DNA of 64,000 nucleotides from Sandaracinaceae bacterium (GTDB taxonomy: Bacteria; Myxococcota_A; Polyangia; Polyangiales; Houyiibacteriaceae): positions 62,001 to 126,000 of the forward strand of contig JACKEJ010000006.1 of assembly GCA_020633055.1 (NCBI GenBank). Reading direction: 5' to 3'. Below are positions 9,361 to 18,062 of this stretch, one piece after another. The position numbers and the translations under genes were made by a program. Under the pieces are notes generated by a model, which was not told where the DNA came from, did no database searches, and worked only from the letters and a program-made list of their open reading frames with translations. Numbering within the stretch: position 1 is the stretch's first letter; every line of letters starts with the position of its first letter.

Positions 9361-10236
9361 ATGGAGTCCTCCGTACCCGCATTCGAGCACCCGACGAGCC
9401 GACGACGTCACGCCGCGCTCCTGCGATGGAGCGGCTACCCGAACAAGGTCCTGCGGCACCGCCACGAGCGCGCCGCCGAGTTCGGGTTCGTCACGCAGGG
9501 TACCGGGGAGTACACGCTCGGAGACGACTCCGTCGCGCTCGTCCCCGGGCGGCTCTTTTACATCCCGCCCGGGACGGCTCACGGGTCTTCCGGGGTTGAC
9601 GAGCGCATGCACTGCTGGGTGCTCTCGCTCCCGCTCGACCGCTTCGACCGCTCGGTGACGGCCGGGCGGGGCGTCTCCAGCGTCGCGACGCAGCTGCGTC
9701 CCGAGCAAGCGCGTCGGCTCGCGCGCATGCTCACGGACCTGGTCGACGAGCCCGACGACGAAGCCTTCGACCTGGGCGCGGAGTACGTGGCGGCGAGCGT
9801 GTTGGCGGCGCTGTCCAGCAGGCCGTCACGGGCGAGTGAACCCCCCGTGCCCGAGGCGGTCGAGAAGGCGGCGCGCCTACTGCGGGAAGAGGTCGAGGAC
9901 GGCCCGCACCTGACGTTGGATGCGTTGGCGAGGCGCTGTGGGGTGAGCCGCAGCCGGCTGACCGAGCTGTTCCGCACCAACGAGGGCATGAGCATCGTGC
10001 AGTTCCGCAACCGCGAGCGGCTCGAGCGCTGCCTTTCGCTCTACACGGAGCGCCCCGACCAGGGAATGACGCGCGCGGCGTTCGACGCAGGCTTCGGCAG
10101 CTACTCGCAGTTCTACCGTACGTTCTGCGATGTCATCGGTTGTACGCCCACCGCCTACGCGCGCAGCCTCTCGTCCCCGGACGCGCGCCCGAGTGTGTAC
10201 CCGCCGGCTACTCGCGCGGGCGGCCGTACTCCGTAG
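9361..10236 (+). CDS. AraC-family transcriptional regulator with cupin sensor
   Basis: 291 residues. Residues ~25-90 form a cupin-like sensor (EFGFVTQGTGEYTL, GRLFYIPPGTAHG), and the last ~100 are an AraC double helix-turn-helix (LDALARRCGVSRSRLTELFR; AAFDAGFGSYSQFYRTFCDVIGCTPTAY). Such proteins typically sense sugars and activate carbohydrate genes, matching the GH31 enzyme immediately upstream. An in-frame GTG at 9316 overlaps the GH31 stop as GTGA, so translational coupling with a 15-residue extension is possible. I chose the ATG at 9361, which has a TACGCT hexamer 8 nt before it. The 3' end overlaps the convergent AraC gene by 29 bp. Confidence 0.92.
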   Translation: MESSVPAFEHPTSRRRHAALLRWSGYPNKVLRHRHERAAEFGFVTQGTGEYTLGDDSVALVPGRLFYIPPGTAHGSSGVDERMHCWVLSLPLDRFDRSVTAGRGVSSVATQLRPEQARRLARMLTDLVDEPDDEAFDLGAEYVAASVLAALSSRPSRASEPPVPEAVEKAARLLREEVEDGPHLTLDALARRCGVSRSRLTELFRTNEGMSIVQFRNRERLERCLSLYTERPDQGMTRAAFDAGFGSYSQFYRTFCDVIGCTPTAYARSLSSPDARPSVYPPATRAGGRTP

Positions 10237-11206
10237 GTGCCACCCCCGTCCAGCGGCGGAACGCGCGGCGGAAGGCGCTCGCGCCGCTGAAGCCCAGCAC
10301 GTAGGCGATCTCGTCCAGCGACCTGCGACCCTCCTCCAGCAGCGCGAGCGCCCGCTCGTGCCGCACCTCGTCCAGCAGCTCACGAGGGCTCGTCCCTTCG
10401 CTGCGGAGCTTGCGACGGAGGGTCCGCTCGGTGACGCGCAGCGCCTCGGCCAGCTCTTGGACGGTGGGCTCGTGCCCCTCGAGGTGGCGTGACAGATAGT
10501 GCCGCGCGCGATCGCGCATGCGCGCCGTGGTGACCATGCTGCGCGCCTGCTCGTCCGCCTTCTGCGCCAGGAGCTGCCCGAGGTGTGGGTCCGCGCCTTG
10601 AATGGGGGTGTTCATGCGCGCGCCCGGGAATACCATGCGCACGGCGCCGCCGAAGTAGCGCACTGGCGCGCCCAGCAGCTGCGCCATGTCGTCGCTGTGC
10701 CGTGGCCAGCGGTGCGCCAGCACGACCTCGGTGGGAGGCGGCGCGTCAGGCGTCAGCCAGCGTCCCAGCGCGATGACGATGGCGACCAGGTACTCGGCGA
10801 AAGCCGGTGGGCCCAGCGGCTCACCGTCTTGCACGAAGTCGACGTACGAGTGGTCACCGTCCGGGACGAGGTTCACCTCGAGACCCGACATGATGATCGG
10901 GATGTACGGGCGCACGAACTGGTATCCGTCGCGGAGGGTGGCCTGCGTCCCCATCAGGTAGAAGCCGAGGGGAAACGACTCGCGGTCGAGCCCCAGCGCC
11001 GCGCGCAGGGGAAACGTACTGTCGCCCGTCGCGTCGATCCCGGCCTGGCGCAGGTCGAGCCAAGCGTCGAGGGTGATGCGACCGCCGAAGGAGCGCAGCT
11101 CGTCGTGGTCCAAGTGCAGCCGCTCGAGGAGGGCCGCGACGTCGTGCCCATCGCGTTTTAGCTGGACCAGAAGCGGCAGCGCCAGTCGACCGGAGAGCGT
11201 ACGCAC
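10208..11206 (-). CDS. AraC-family regulator with Arabinose_bd-type N-terminal domain
   Basis: 332 residues. The N-terminal ~200 residues match the layout of OruR/ArgR-like AraC proteins with the 'Arabinose_bd' sensor domain (PLLVQLKRDGHDVAALLERL, then ITLDAWLDLRQAGIDATGD and FPLGFYLMGTQATLRDGYQF). The C-terminal ~100 residues are the DNA-binding domain (VQELAEALRVTERTLRRKLR; IAYVLGFSGASAFRRAFRRW; GVAPTEYGR). Effectors in this subfamily are usually amino acids or lipids. The start is a GTG with a TACCCT hexamer only 6 nt before it. It ends by overlapping the other AraC gene tail to tail. No obvious target besides ppnP downstream. Confidence 0.92.
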   Translation of the reverse strand: MRTLSGRLALPLLVQLKRDGHDVAALLERLHLDHDELRSFGGRITLDAWLDLRQAGIDATGDSTFPLRAALGLDRESFPLGFYLMGTQATLRDGYQFVRPYIPIIMSGLEVNLVPDGDHSYVDFVQDGEPLGPPAFAEYLVAIVIALGRWLTPDAPPPTEVVLAHRWPRHSDDMAQLLGAPVRYFGGAVRMVFPGARMNTPIQGADPHLGQLLAQKADEQARSMVTTARMRDRARHYLSRHLEGHEPTVQELAEALRVTERTLRRKLRSEGTSPRELLDEVRHERALALLEEGRRSLDEIAYVLGFSGASAFRRAFRRWTGVAPTEYGRPRE

Positions 11207-11255
11207 GCGCGGAGGGTATCAGCGGGGGGCCACCGACGCGACCCTCAGCGCACGC

Positions 11256-11537
11256 TCAGAGGTACTCGCAGAGGTACGCGCTGGGCCCGCTGGCGCGCAC
11301 GTCGAAGCCGCTCTTCGGGCCGACCTCGAAGTACGTCCCCGCCGGGTAGAGCACGAACGCGTCCGTCCCGTCCAGCCGCACCTCGAGCGCACCTCCGACG
11401 ACGGTCATCCGCTCCGCGGCGTCCGTGCCGAAGTGGTACTGCCCGGGGGCGATGACGCCCACGGACTGACGGCGACCCTGCCGCTCGAACCCCACGCTCT
11501 GGACCTGACCCTCGAAGTAGCTGTTGTGCTGAAGCAT
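11256..11537 (-). CDS. ppnP: Pyrimidine/purine nucleoside phosphorylase PpnP
   Basis: A 93-residue single-domain cupin closely matching the PpnP/YaiE (DUF1255) family, whose usual length is ~94. It starts MLQHNSYFEGQVQSVGF and contains SVGVIAPGQYHFGT, ERMTVVGGALEVRL and YPAGTYFEVGPKSGFDVRA, ending SAYLCEYL. The family performs phosphorolysis of nucleosides to free base and ribose-1-phosphate with broad specificity. It lies 49 bp beyond the AraC gene start on the same strand and is probably transcribed alone. Confidence 0.95.
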   Translation of the reverse strand: MLQHNSYFEGQVQSVGFERQGRRQSVGVIAPGQYHFGTDAAERMTVVGGALEVRLDGTDAFVLYPAGTYFEVGPKSGFDVRASGPSAYLCEYL

Positions 11538-11587
11538 GGGCGAGGGTTAGCAGCGGCCGGGCGTTTGCGCGAGTCGGCCGCTTCGCG

Positions 11588-12514
11588 TCACTCGTCCGTC
11601 GTGGCGGTCGCCGCGTTCGGGTCGGGCACGATGAAGAAGCGCTGGGTCACCAGTACGCGCTGGCGCTCGTCCATGACCTCGCACACCCACTCGCCCGGCG
11701 CCCGACGCGTGTTCGCGCGCGCGCGGGTGCGGTAGCGCGGCGACGGCGGCACGGTCAGGGAGACGCCGCCCCCGCGACGTTGGTCGCTGGCCCGCCGGAA
11801 GCCGACCAGCAAGGTCACGTCGTCGGCGGTCTGGTTCGCGACCTCGAGGAACACGTGCATGGGGCCAGAGTTGTGGCGAAAGCGGCTCGAGATCATCACC
11901 GGCTCGCGCTCGATCACGTCCTCGGCCAGCGCGAACCGCAGGATGCGCACGCCCTCCAAGAACTCGTCCTGGATGACGGGGCGGATGTACTCACTCGGCT
12001 CGGACGATGGGGGCGTGGGGGCTCCTGCGCCCGCTGCGGCGCCGGTCTCCGAGCTGGTGGCGGGCGCCGGTACTGTCGGCGGCTCCTCGTCCATCCCACC
12101 ATCTGCCAGGCCCGCCGCGACGTCCGCGGCGACGGTGTCCGGTGCGGTCGGTGATGAGGTCCGCCGCTCGCGCGTGGTCGTGCCGGCACCACGAGGGGCG
12201 GGCGGCGCGCCAGCGTTGCGTGCCTCCGTGCGGTCCGCGCCCGGCTGGGACGCACCCTCTTGGTGTGCGTCTTCGACGGGGTCGGTGCAGCCCGGTGCGG
12301 AAGCCAGGAGGCCCGCCAGCAGGCAACCCCGGACGCCAGCCAGCAGGCAACCCCGGAGGCCACTCACGGGGCGACCAAGGAGGACGGTTCGGGGGTGAGC
12401 CCGCAGGGGCGCCGAGGCGCCCGTCGATGCCGAGGGCTCTAGGAGGGATCGTCGCGCAGGAGGCGGGTGCTGCCTTCGTACGGGCAGCCGCGAGCGGAGG
12501 ACCAGGACCTTCAT
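11588..12514 (-). CDS. Lipoprotein with C-terminal DUF2914-like domain
   Basis: 308 residues, starting at an ATG that overlaps the stop of the LolC/E-like gene (ATGA, 12511-12514), so the two are translationally coupled. The N-terminus is odd: ~60 Arg/Pro-rich residues precede a hydrophobic, internally repeated signal (GLRGCLLAG, VRGCLLAG, LLASAPGC), so a later start such as the GTG in PVSGLRG is possible. A ~100-residue Ala/Pro/Thr linker follows. The C-terminal ~100 residues (EPVMISSRFRHNSGPMHVFL to GEWVCEVMDERQRVLVTQRF) resemble DUF2914, a beta domain of unknown function. Coupling to a lipoprotein-sorting-type permease suggests an envelope role. Confidence 0.75.
   Translation of the reverse strand: MKVLVLRSRLPVRRQHPPPARRSLLEPSASTGASAPLRAHPRTVLLGRPVSGLRGCLLAGVRGCLLAGLLASAPGCTDPVEDAHQEGASQPGADRTEARNAGAPPAPRGAGTTTRERRTSSPTAPDTVAADVAAGLADGGMDEEPPTVPAPATSSETGAAAGAGAPTPPSSEPSEYIRPVIQDEFLEGVRILRFALAEDVIEREPVMISSRFRHNSGPMHVFLEVANQTADDVTLLVGFRRASDQRRGGGVSLTVPPSPRYRTRARANTRRAPGEWVCEVMDERQRVLVTQRFFIVPDPNAATATTDE
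12316..12363. repeat. Tandem 24-bp duplication inside a signal peptide
   Basis: Two adjacent 24-bp copies (12316-12339 and 12340-12363) differ at 2 positions and share CCAGCAGGCAACCCCGGA. They duplicate eight residues (RGCLLAG-type) of the hydrophobic signal segment of the downstream lipoprotein, preserving frame. Confidence 0.85.
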
Positions 12515-14136
12515 TCGTGACGCAGACCTTCTACCGGGAGCATGCGCGCCGCCCACCAGCTCGGCGCGAGGGTGCTCAGCATGCAGATGCCGAGCGCGAT
12601 GACCGCCGTCAGCACGAACTCACTCGCCGTCACGACGACCGGCAAGTGGTCGATCAGGTACACGCGAGGATCGAGCGCGAAGCGAAAGGTGGAGAGATAC
12701 GTGACGATGGCGCCGCCGAGCGCGAGCCCGGCGATGGTGCCGACGAGTCCGATGACAGTGCCCTGCACCATGAAGATGGACAGCACCGTGCCGTCGCTCG
12801 CCCCCATCGCCTTCAGGATCGCGATCTCACGCTTCTTCTCGATCACGATCATGATCAGGGTCGCGATCACGTTGAAGGCCGCGACCCAGATGATGGTGGC
12901 GATGACCAGGCTGAGCATGATCTTCTGGAGCTCGAGGGCCGTGAACAAAGGACGATTCAGCTCGGCCCAGTCCATGGTGTGGAACGGCCCCTCCAGCGTC
13001 CGCTCCAGGTGACGGGCGACCGCCGCGCTGCGCTCGAGGTCGCGGAGCCGCATCTCGACCCCCGTGACGGAGTCGCCCTGGCCGAGGAATGCCTGCACCT
13101 CGAAGAGGTCGCCGTACACCAAGCGGCTGTCGTACTCTTGGAACCCCGCCTGGAAGATGGCGATGACCCGGAACGGCCGGCTCTGAGGCGTACGCGGCTC
13201 ATCTGGCGCAGACCAGGACGAGACGGCGCTCCCGCTCAGCGGGGAGATCAGCTGCACACGGTCGCCGACCTCGATGCCCATCGTCTCGGCCAGCGTGGCG
13301 CCGATCACCAGCCCCGGCAGCGGCCCTGTCACGGCGTCGTCTCCGAGGTCGTCGTCGGCCACCTCGATGAAGGCGTCGTCGTCGTCGGGGAGGGCCAGGT
13401 CCGTCTCGTCGAGGCCGTTCAACAGCGCCTCGACCGCGCTGGGGCTCGCCACGCTCCCAGGCAGCGGCGTCGCCCGCGGAGCTGGCTCGGCAGGGGTGCC
13501 GCTCGTCCCGTCCGAGGTGCTCCGTAGCGGGGCGCCGGGCTGCTCGTCCGTGCCTGGCGGGCTGGGCGAGGTCACGTCAGAGGCGGACTCTCCCCCACCC
13601 GCGTCGGCCGCCGCGTCGTCGGAGGTGGAGTCGCGCTCGGGCACCATCAGGGCACGCCAGTACGGCAGGTCCGGATTGCGGAGGTCCTCGGGTCGCAGCG
13701 GCGGGGCCGCTCCCTCGAGCCGTAGCCCCTCGAGCGTGCCAGCGATGATCTGGCTGGGGAGGTCCAGCACGGACACCATCGCCTCCGGGTCCACGCCCTT
13801 GACCAGCACGGTCGAAAGCCTGTCACCCTTCGCGAGCATCATCTGGTTGATGAGGAACGGACCCACTCCCACCACCTCGGGCTGCTCCTGGCAGCGCTCG
13901 ATGACCTCGCGGTACTCGTGGAAGTCGAGCCCGTACTTGAGCACCAACACGTGCGCGTTGACGCCCAGCACCTTGTCGCGAAACTGCTGTTGGAAGCCGC
14001 TCGTGATGCTCAGCACGGCGAGGAGCGCAGCGACCCCGAGCGCGACCCCCGCGATGCTGATCGTGGTGATCAGCGAGATGGTCGCGCGCTTCTTGGAGCG
14101 CAGGTAGCGAATGCCGATGTCGAGGCTGTAGGCCAT
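12511..14136 (-). CDS. LolC/LolE-like ABC transporter permease with large periplasmic insert
   Basis: 541 residues from MAYSLDIGIRYLRSKKR, the characteristic LolC/E/FtsX start. The first transmembrane helix (ATISLITTISIAGVALGVAA) and the SGFQQQFRDKVLG motif follow, with three further helices near the C-terminus (LSLVIATIIWVAAFNVIATL; EIAILKAMGASDGTVLSIFM; the last near FVLTAVIALGICML), ending in AARMLPVEGLRHE. LolCDE extracts lipoproteins from the inner membrane for outer-membrane delivery. Between residues ~165 and 270 lies an Asp/Ser/Pro/Thr-rich insert (STSDDAAADAGGGESASD; DDDDAFIEVADDD) not expected in standard LolC. No LolD ATPase gene is adjacent. The frame opens to 14178, but the ATG at 14136 fits the family. 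It could instead serve another MacB/FtsX-type exporter. Confidence 0.88.
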   Translation of the reverse strand: MAYSLDIGIRYLRSKKRATISLITTISIAGVALGVAALLAVLSITSGFQQQFRDKVLGVNAHVLVLKYGLDFHEYREVIERCQEQPEVVGVGPFLINQMMLAKGDRLSTVLVKGVDPEAMVSVLDLPSQIIAGTLEGLRLEGAAPPLRPEDLRNPDLPYWRALMVPERDSTSDDAAADAGGGESASDVTSPSPPGTDEQPGAPLRSTSDGTSGTPAEPAPRATPLPGSVASPSAVEALLNGLDETDLALPDDDDAFIEVADDDLGDDAVTGPLPGLVIGATLAETMGIEVGDRVQLISPLSGSAVSSWSAPDEPRTPQSRPFRVIAIFQAGFQEYDSRLVYGDLFEVQAFLGQGDSVTGVEMRLRDLERSAAVARHLERTLEGPFHTMDWAELNRPLFTALELQKIMLSLVIATIIWVAAFNVIATLIMIVIEKKREIAILKAMGASDGTVLSIFMVQGTVIGLVGTIAGLALGGAIVTYLSTFRFALDPRVYLIDHLPVVVTASEFVLTAVIALGICMLSTLAPSWWAARMLPVEGLRHE

Positions 14137-14224
14137 GAAGCGTCGGAACGCCTTATCACGGCCGTCGTGCGCTGGCATCTGCTCGGGTGCCCTTCGAGGG
14201 CGTCCCTGCTACCTTGGGGCCTTC

Positions 14225-15901
14225 ATGTGTGGTCCGGCGCGTGCCTGCAGAGTTCCCGAACAGTCATCGCCGGTGGGTGCACCCCGGTCCGCTCCGCGTG
14301 GGCTCGGGTGGTGGCGCGCGAGCGGTTGGCTCGTCATCGCGTCCACGGTCGGTTGTGCTGGCGGAACCGGAGACGTGGACGCTGGCGTGGGTGATGGGGC
14401 CGTCGTCGCGCCGAGCCTCGAGCTGCGTTTCTCGGACACCGCGTCCCTGCAGCTCACGCCGCAGCAGAACGTGATGCTGGCCGTGCGCGTGCTGCGCGCC
14501 GGAGAGCCCGCCCCCGCAGAAACCGTCCGGCTCGTGCTGGAAGGCGACGCGCACGACGCTTCCCTCGGTGCACTCGACAGTCGCGCCGACGCGGACGGCT
14601 GGGTCCGCACAACGCTCCGCGGCTCGAGCGTACCGGCGACCTTCCGGGTGCGGGCGACCGCGATTGGGGCGTCGCCCGCGTACCTGAGCGTGGGTGTGAG
14701 CGCGACGGGCTTCGGCAACCTCGACGCGGCCGTGCTGGATCTGAGCGGGACGGGCCCTGCGCGCGTGCGCGTCGAGGTGTACCCCAGCGCCTCCTGCGAC
14801 AGCCCCGTGGTCGCGGAGGGGCGCTTCGGGAGGGCCATCACCCTGCTCGATGGTGAGACGGGGGCGCGGTTCCTCGGGCTGCCTGCCGCACCTGGCTACG
14901 TCGTCGCGGCCCGTGGGGTCAGCGCCAGCGACGACGAGCTCGCCTTCGGATGCGTGGACGGGGTCGAGGTGGGGAGCGACCAGCAGGTAGCCGCCGTGGT
15001 GCGCCTCGGCGCGCGCGTGCAGCTCATCGCCGGGGAGTACGACGCCGCGTTCGTGGTGTCCGCCGCCGAACTGGCGGGGTTGCTCCGTGCCGCACGGGAC
15101 GCCACGCTGACCGCAGAGCAGCCCGACGGCGACGCGAGCTACCTGCTCGCCGCGCTCGAGGCCTATCTGCTCGAGCAGGGGCACACGGCCGCACATGCCG
15201 CGCTCGTGTTGGCGCGCGACGGGGGCTACGACGATTCGTTCCAGCTCTTCTTGAGCGATGAGGACGCAGGGCCGAGCGTCGCCCTCGGACGCGCCATCAC
15301 GTTCGTCCAGACCCAGGAGGAGTTCGCGCTCGCCGGCCAGCTGTCGGTCGCGTCGAGTGGAGCGACGGACTTCGCGTTCGAGGCACTGACCCTGACCGGG
15401 GGGGCAGGGGTGCTGGGCGCATGGCCCGCGGCGCTGACGTTCCCCGCGCTGACGTTCGCATCGGAGCTGGACCTGGTCGGTGCGTCCTTGGTCTTCGACC
15501 CCGTCACCATCACGTTCTCGCTCGCGCAGAGCACCGACGAGGTACTCCGCAACGCCCAGCTCGCCACGATCCTCGGCTCGTGGGCCGTGCTCGCGGGTTC
15601 ATCCAGCGCGGCCGGCTTTCCCAACCCGGCGGTCGAGGCGGTCTGCGACGCGGCCTGCCGCAGCGCGGTGTTCGCGGACGCTGCGGTCACGCTGCGCGAT
15701 GCGTGGCTGGACGCGTTGGGACCAGGCCCGGAGAGCACGACGCTCACGCTACGCGGCGCCGCGCAGGCGTCGGACTCGGACTCGGACCTCCAGGCAGACG
15801 CGCTCGACGCCCAGCTCGACGCCGACGTCGTGTTCGGTGCGGGTGCCGCGTCCCTCACGGTCAGGCTCGCCGCCACCACGCACGCGTCCCCCGCGCCATG
15901 A
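14225..15901 (+). CDS. Hypothetical lipoprotein with Ig-like N-terminal domain
   Basis: 558 residues. From the ATG at 14225 a basic leader is followed by the hydrophobic WLVIASTVGC lipobox, so an outer-envelope lipoprotein is likely. Residues ~65-170 look like a bacterial Ig-like (Big_1-type) domain: RFSDTASLQLTPQQNVMLAV, APAETVRLVLEGDAH and SRADADGWVRTTLRG. The long C-terminal part is Ala/Leu-rich and repetitive in style (FALAGQLSVASSGATDFAFE) with no recognised family. TACCTT at 14210-14215 lies 9 nt before the start and may be the -10 box. Divergent from the LolC/E-like gene and coupled (ATGA) to the coiled-coil gene behind it. Function unknown. Confidence 0.8.
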   Translation: MCGPARACRVPEQSSPVGAPRSAPRGLGWWRASGWLVIASTVGCAGGTGDVDAGVGDGAVVAPSLELRFSDTASLQLTPQQNVMLAVRVLRAGEPAPAETVRLVLEGDAHDASLGALDSRADADGWVRTTLRGSSVPATFRVRATAIGASPAYLSVGVSATGFGNLDAAVLDLSGTGPARVRVEVYPSASCDSPVVAEGRFGRAITLLDGETGARFLGLPAAPGYVVAARGVSASDDELAFGCVDGVEVGSDQQVAAVVRLGARVQLIAGEYDAAFVVSAAELAGLLRAARDATLTAEQPDGDASYLLAALEAYLLEQGHTAAHAALVLARDGGYDDSFQLFLSDEDAGPSVALGRAITFVQTQEEFALAGQLSVASSGATDFAFEALTLTGGAGVLGAWPAALTFPALTFASELDLVGASLVFDPVTITFSLAQSTDEVLRNAQLATILGSWAVLAGSSSAAGFPNPAVEAVCDAACRSAVFADAAVTLRDAWLDALGPGPESTTLTLRGAAQASDSDSDLQADALDAQLDADVVFGAGAASLTVRLAATTHASPAP

Positions 15902-16377
15902 CCGCGTCGTCGAGCGATCCCCTCGCCGTGTTGCTCGACCTGCGGGCGCAAGACCGGGATGACGCCGCGCGCGCGCTGACGGTATCCCTCGAGGTCGTAG
16001 CGAATGCCGAGGGAGCCCTGGAGCGGGCCGTGTCCGCGCACGCACACGCCGCGCAAGCGCTCGCCGATTATCGCACGGCAGACGGCGCCCATGGCGCAGC
16101 GGAGCTGCAGACGAGGGTCGCGTTCCGCGAGCAGCTGCGTGCTCGTCGGGACGAGCGACAGCGCGCCGTCGGCGCGGCCACGGAAGCTGTCGCGGCGGCG
16201 CGAATCGCCACGGAGCAAGCGCGTGCCGCGTTGGCGGCCGCGCGCGCGGCCCTGCGTGCCGTGGAGCTTCACGCCGACGCCCACCGAGCGTCCGAACGTG
16301 CGCGCGCCACGGCGCGCGACGAGGACGCGCTCGACGACGTGGCGCAAGCGCAACACCACCGCGCCCGCCGCGGGTAG
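15898..16377 (+). CDS. Small Ala/Arg-rich coiled-coil protein
   Basis: 159 residues, almost entirely predicted alpha-helix with heptad-like Ala/Leu/Arg/Glu composition (ALERAVSAHAHAAQALADYR; RARRDERQRAVGAATEAVA). The ATG overlaps the upstream lipoprotein stop by 4 bp, showing coupled translation. The opening (DPLAVLLDLRAQDRDDAARA) and overall size recall FliJ/YscO-type stalk proteins of type III export, but no secretion genes are nearby and coiled coils resemble each other by chance. Best kept as a coiled-coil protein of unknown role working with the lipoprotein. Confidence 0.72.
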   Translation: MTASSSDPLAVLLDLRAQDRDDAARALTVSLEVVANAEGALERAVSAHAHAAQALADYRTADGAHGAAELQTRVAFREQLRARRDERQRAVGAATEAVAAARIATEQARAALAAARAALRAVELHADAHRASERARATARDEDALDDVAQAQHHRARRG

Positions 16378-16416
16378 GAGGCCGCACGATGACAGGGGCC
16401 AACCGTAGCCTGAGCC

Positions 16417-17988
16417 TCAGAAGTGTTGCTTGATGGGTGACGTCGAGGGTCGCCCAGCGCCCCGGCGCCGAGAGAGCGTCACCTGCAGCGCGAGCCCCTC
16501 GGCGGGCGTCAGCGTGCGTACCTCGGTCGCGTAGCCCGGGGCGCTGAAGGTCAACGTCACCGCGGTCTGTCGAGGGAGCGTCAAGGGGCCCTCGACGGGC
16601 TCCGCTTCGGCGCCATCGACAGACACCCGCGCGTGCGCAGGCGTCACCGACACCTCGACCTGCACTTCGCTCGGAGCGCGGTCGCCAGTCGTCGTCCGCG
16701 AGGGGGGCGGAGGTAGGCCGTCCGCCGCGACTTGTCCGGGGGCCGACGCTGTGTCGTCTTCGCTGCGGACTTCTGGATGGGTCGGCCGGTCGGCACGGCG
16801 TGTGGACGCCGGGGAAGCGGACCTCCCTGGAGCATGGCCGGCCGTGGGGGGCGCCGTGACATGACTCGCGACGGCGCCGCGGATGCTCCCGGCGCTCGCG
16901 AACAGCGTCACCAAGAGCGCCGCCGAGCCCGCCAGCCCCGCGAGGGCCACGACCCGCCGCGAACTGGCCCTACGCGGTCGTTGGGGAGGTGCCGGGGCCT
17001 CCGGGCGCGTCGCAGCTGGCGCGTCGCTCTCGTGGAACCCTGGGTGCGGCTCCGCGACGGTCATGGCCGCGCGTACCGCGTCACGCAGCGCGCGCATGCT
17101 CGGGTAGCGTGCGCCGGGGTCCTTCTCGAGCGCGCGCGCGAGCACGGCGTCGAAGGCGGTGCCCACCGCCGGGGCGCGGTCCGAGAGGCGTGGGGCGCGT
17201 TCGTTGCCGTGCTTCCAGATCAGCTGGAACGCGTTCTGTCCTTCGAACGGAGGGGTCCCCGCGAGCATCTCGAACAACACCACTGCCGCCGAGTAGACGT
17301 CGCAGCGCTCGTCCAGCTCGAGCGCACCACGGGCTTGTTCGGGCGAGAGGTAGCGGGGCGTTCCCAGCAGCTGTCCCGTCGTGGTCAGCCCAGCGGCCTG
17401 CGCGTCCTGCTCCGCCGTACGGTCGGGCTTGAGCTTGGAGATACCGAAGTCCAGCACCTTCGCGTGCGGCCCGTCGCTGCCCTCGCACAGGAAGACGTTG
17501 GCCGGCTTCAGATCGCGGTGCAGGATGCCGGCCGCGTGCGTCGCGGCCAGCGCGTCACACAGCTGCTCGAGCACGCGCACGGCGTCGTCCGTGGGCAGGG
17601 GACCGCGCGCCAGCCGCTCGGCGAGGCTCTCCCCGCGCAGGCGCTCCATCACGAGCGCGATGAACGGCCCGTCCGTCACGAAGTTCACCACGTCCACGAT
17701 GTTGGGGTGCTCGATCTGGCTCGCCGCGCGCGCCTCCGCGAAGAAGCGCGCCGTCGCGTCCCGTCGCGTCAGGCGCTCCGTGTCCAGCACCTTGAGCGCA
17801 AAGCGGCGCCCGAGGACTGTGTGCTCTGCCTCGTAGACCTGTCCCATCCCGCCCGAGCCGATGCGTCGGAGCACGCGGTACGACTCACCCAGCGTCCGCC
17901 CGAGCAGGCGGGCGTCCATCGCGGCGGCGTCGTTCGCGCTAGGGTCCATCTCGCCTAGCAGGGTATCAGGGAGGCCCTCCGCTTGCAT
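16417..17988 (-). CDS. Membrane Ser/Thr protein kinase with C-terminal PEGA-like domain
   Basis: 523 residues from the ATG at 17988; the ATG at 17949 (MDPSAND) is a good alternative because a TACCCT hexamer sits 10 nt before it. The kinase domain is complete: glycine loop RRIGSGGMGQVYEAEH, Lys in FALKVLD, catalytic loop HRDLKPANVF, DFG (KVLDFGISKL), and activation segment GTPRYLSPEQ. A transmembrane helix follows (ALAGLAGSAALLVTLFASA), then a Pro/Ser/Thr-rich external stretch and a PEGA-like beta domain (VSVTPAHARVSVDGAEAE to FSAPGYATEVRTLTP). PEGA-tailed kinases are frequent in Myxococcota and sense envelope cues. Divergent from the AP-phosphohydrolase gene. Targets unknown. Confidence 0.95.
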   Translation of the reverse strand: MQAEGLPDTLLGEMDPSANDAAAMDARLLGRTLGESYRVLRRIGSGGMGQVYEAEHTVLGRRFALKVLDTERLTRRDATARFFAEARAASQIEHPNIVDVVNFVTDGPFIALVMERLRGESLAERLARGPLPTDDAVRVLEQLCDALAATHAAGILHRDLKPANVFLCEGSDGPHAKVLDFGISKLKPDRTAEQDAQAAGLTTTGQLLGTPRYLSPEQARGALELDERCDVYSAAVVLFEMLAGTPPFEGQNAFQLIWKHGNERAPRLSDRAPAVGTAFDAVLARALEKDPGARYPSMRALRDAVRAAMTVAEPHPGFHESDAPAATRPEAPAPPQRPRRASSRRVVALAGLAGSAALLVTLFASAGSIRGAVASHVTAPPTAGHAPGRSASPASTRRADRPTHPEVRSEDDTASAPGQVAADGLPPPPSRTTTGDRAPSEVQVEVSVTPAHARVSVDGAEAEPVEGPLTLPRQTAVTLTFSAPGYATEVRTLTPAEGLALQVTLSRRRGAGRPSTSPIKQHF

Positions 17989-18062
17989 CGACGAGCGGCG
18001 GCGGCCACAGCCAGCCTGGTAGCTCGGGAATCGGGCCACATCCTCCTGCGTACCTGCACCCC

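Noticed and set aside
15898..16377. FliJ/YscO type III secretion stalk protein
   Set aside because: Only generic coiled-coil resemblance; no flagellar or type III genes nearby.
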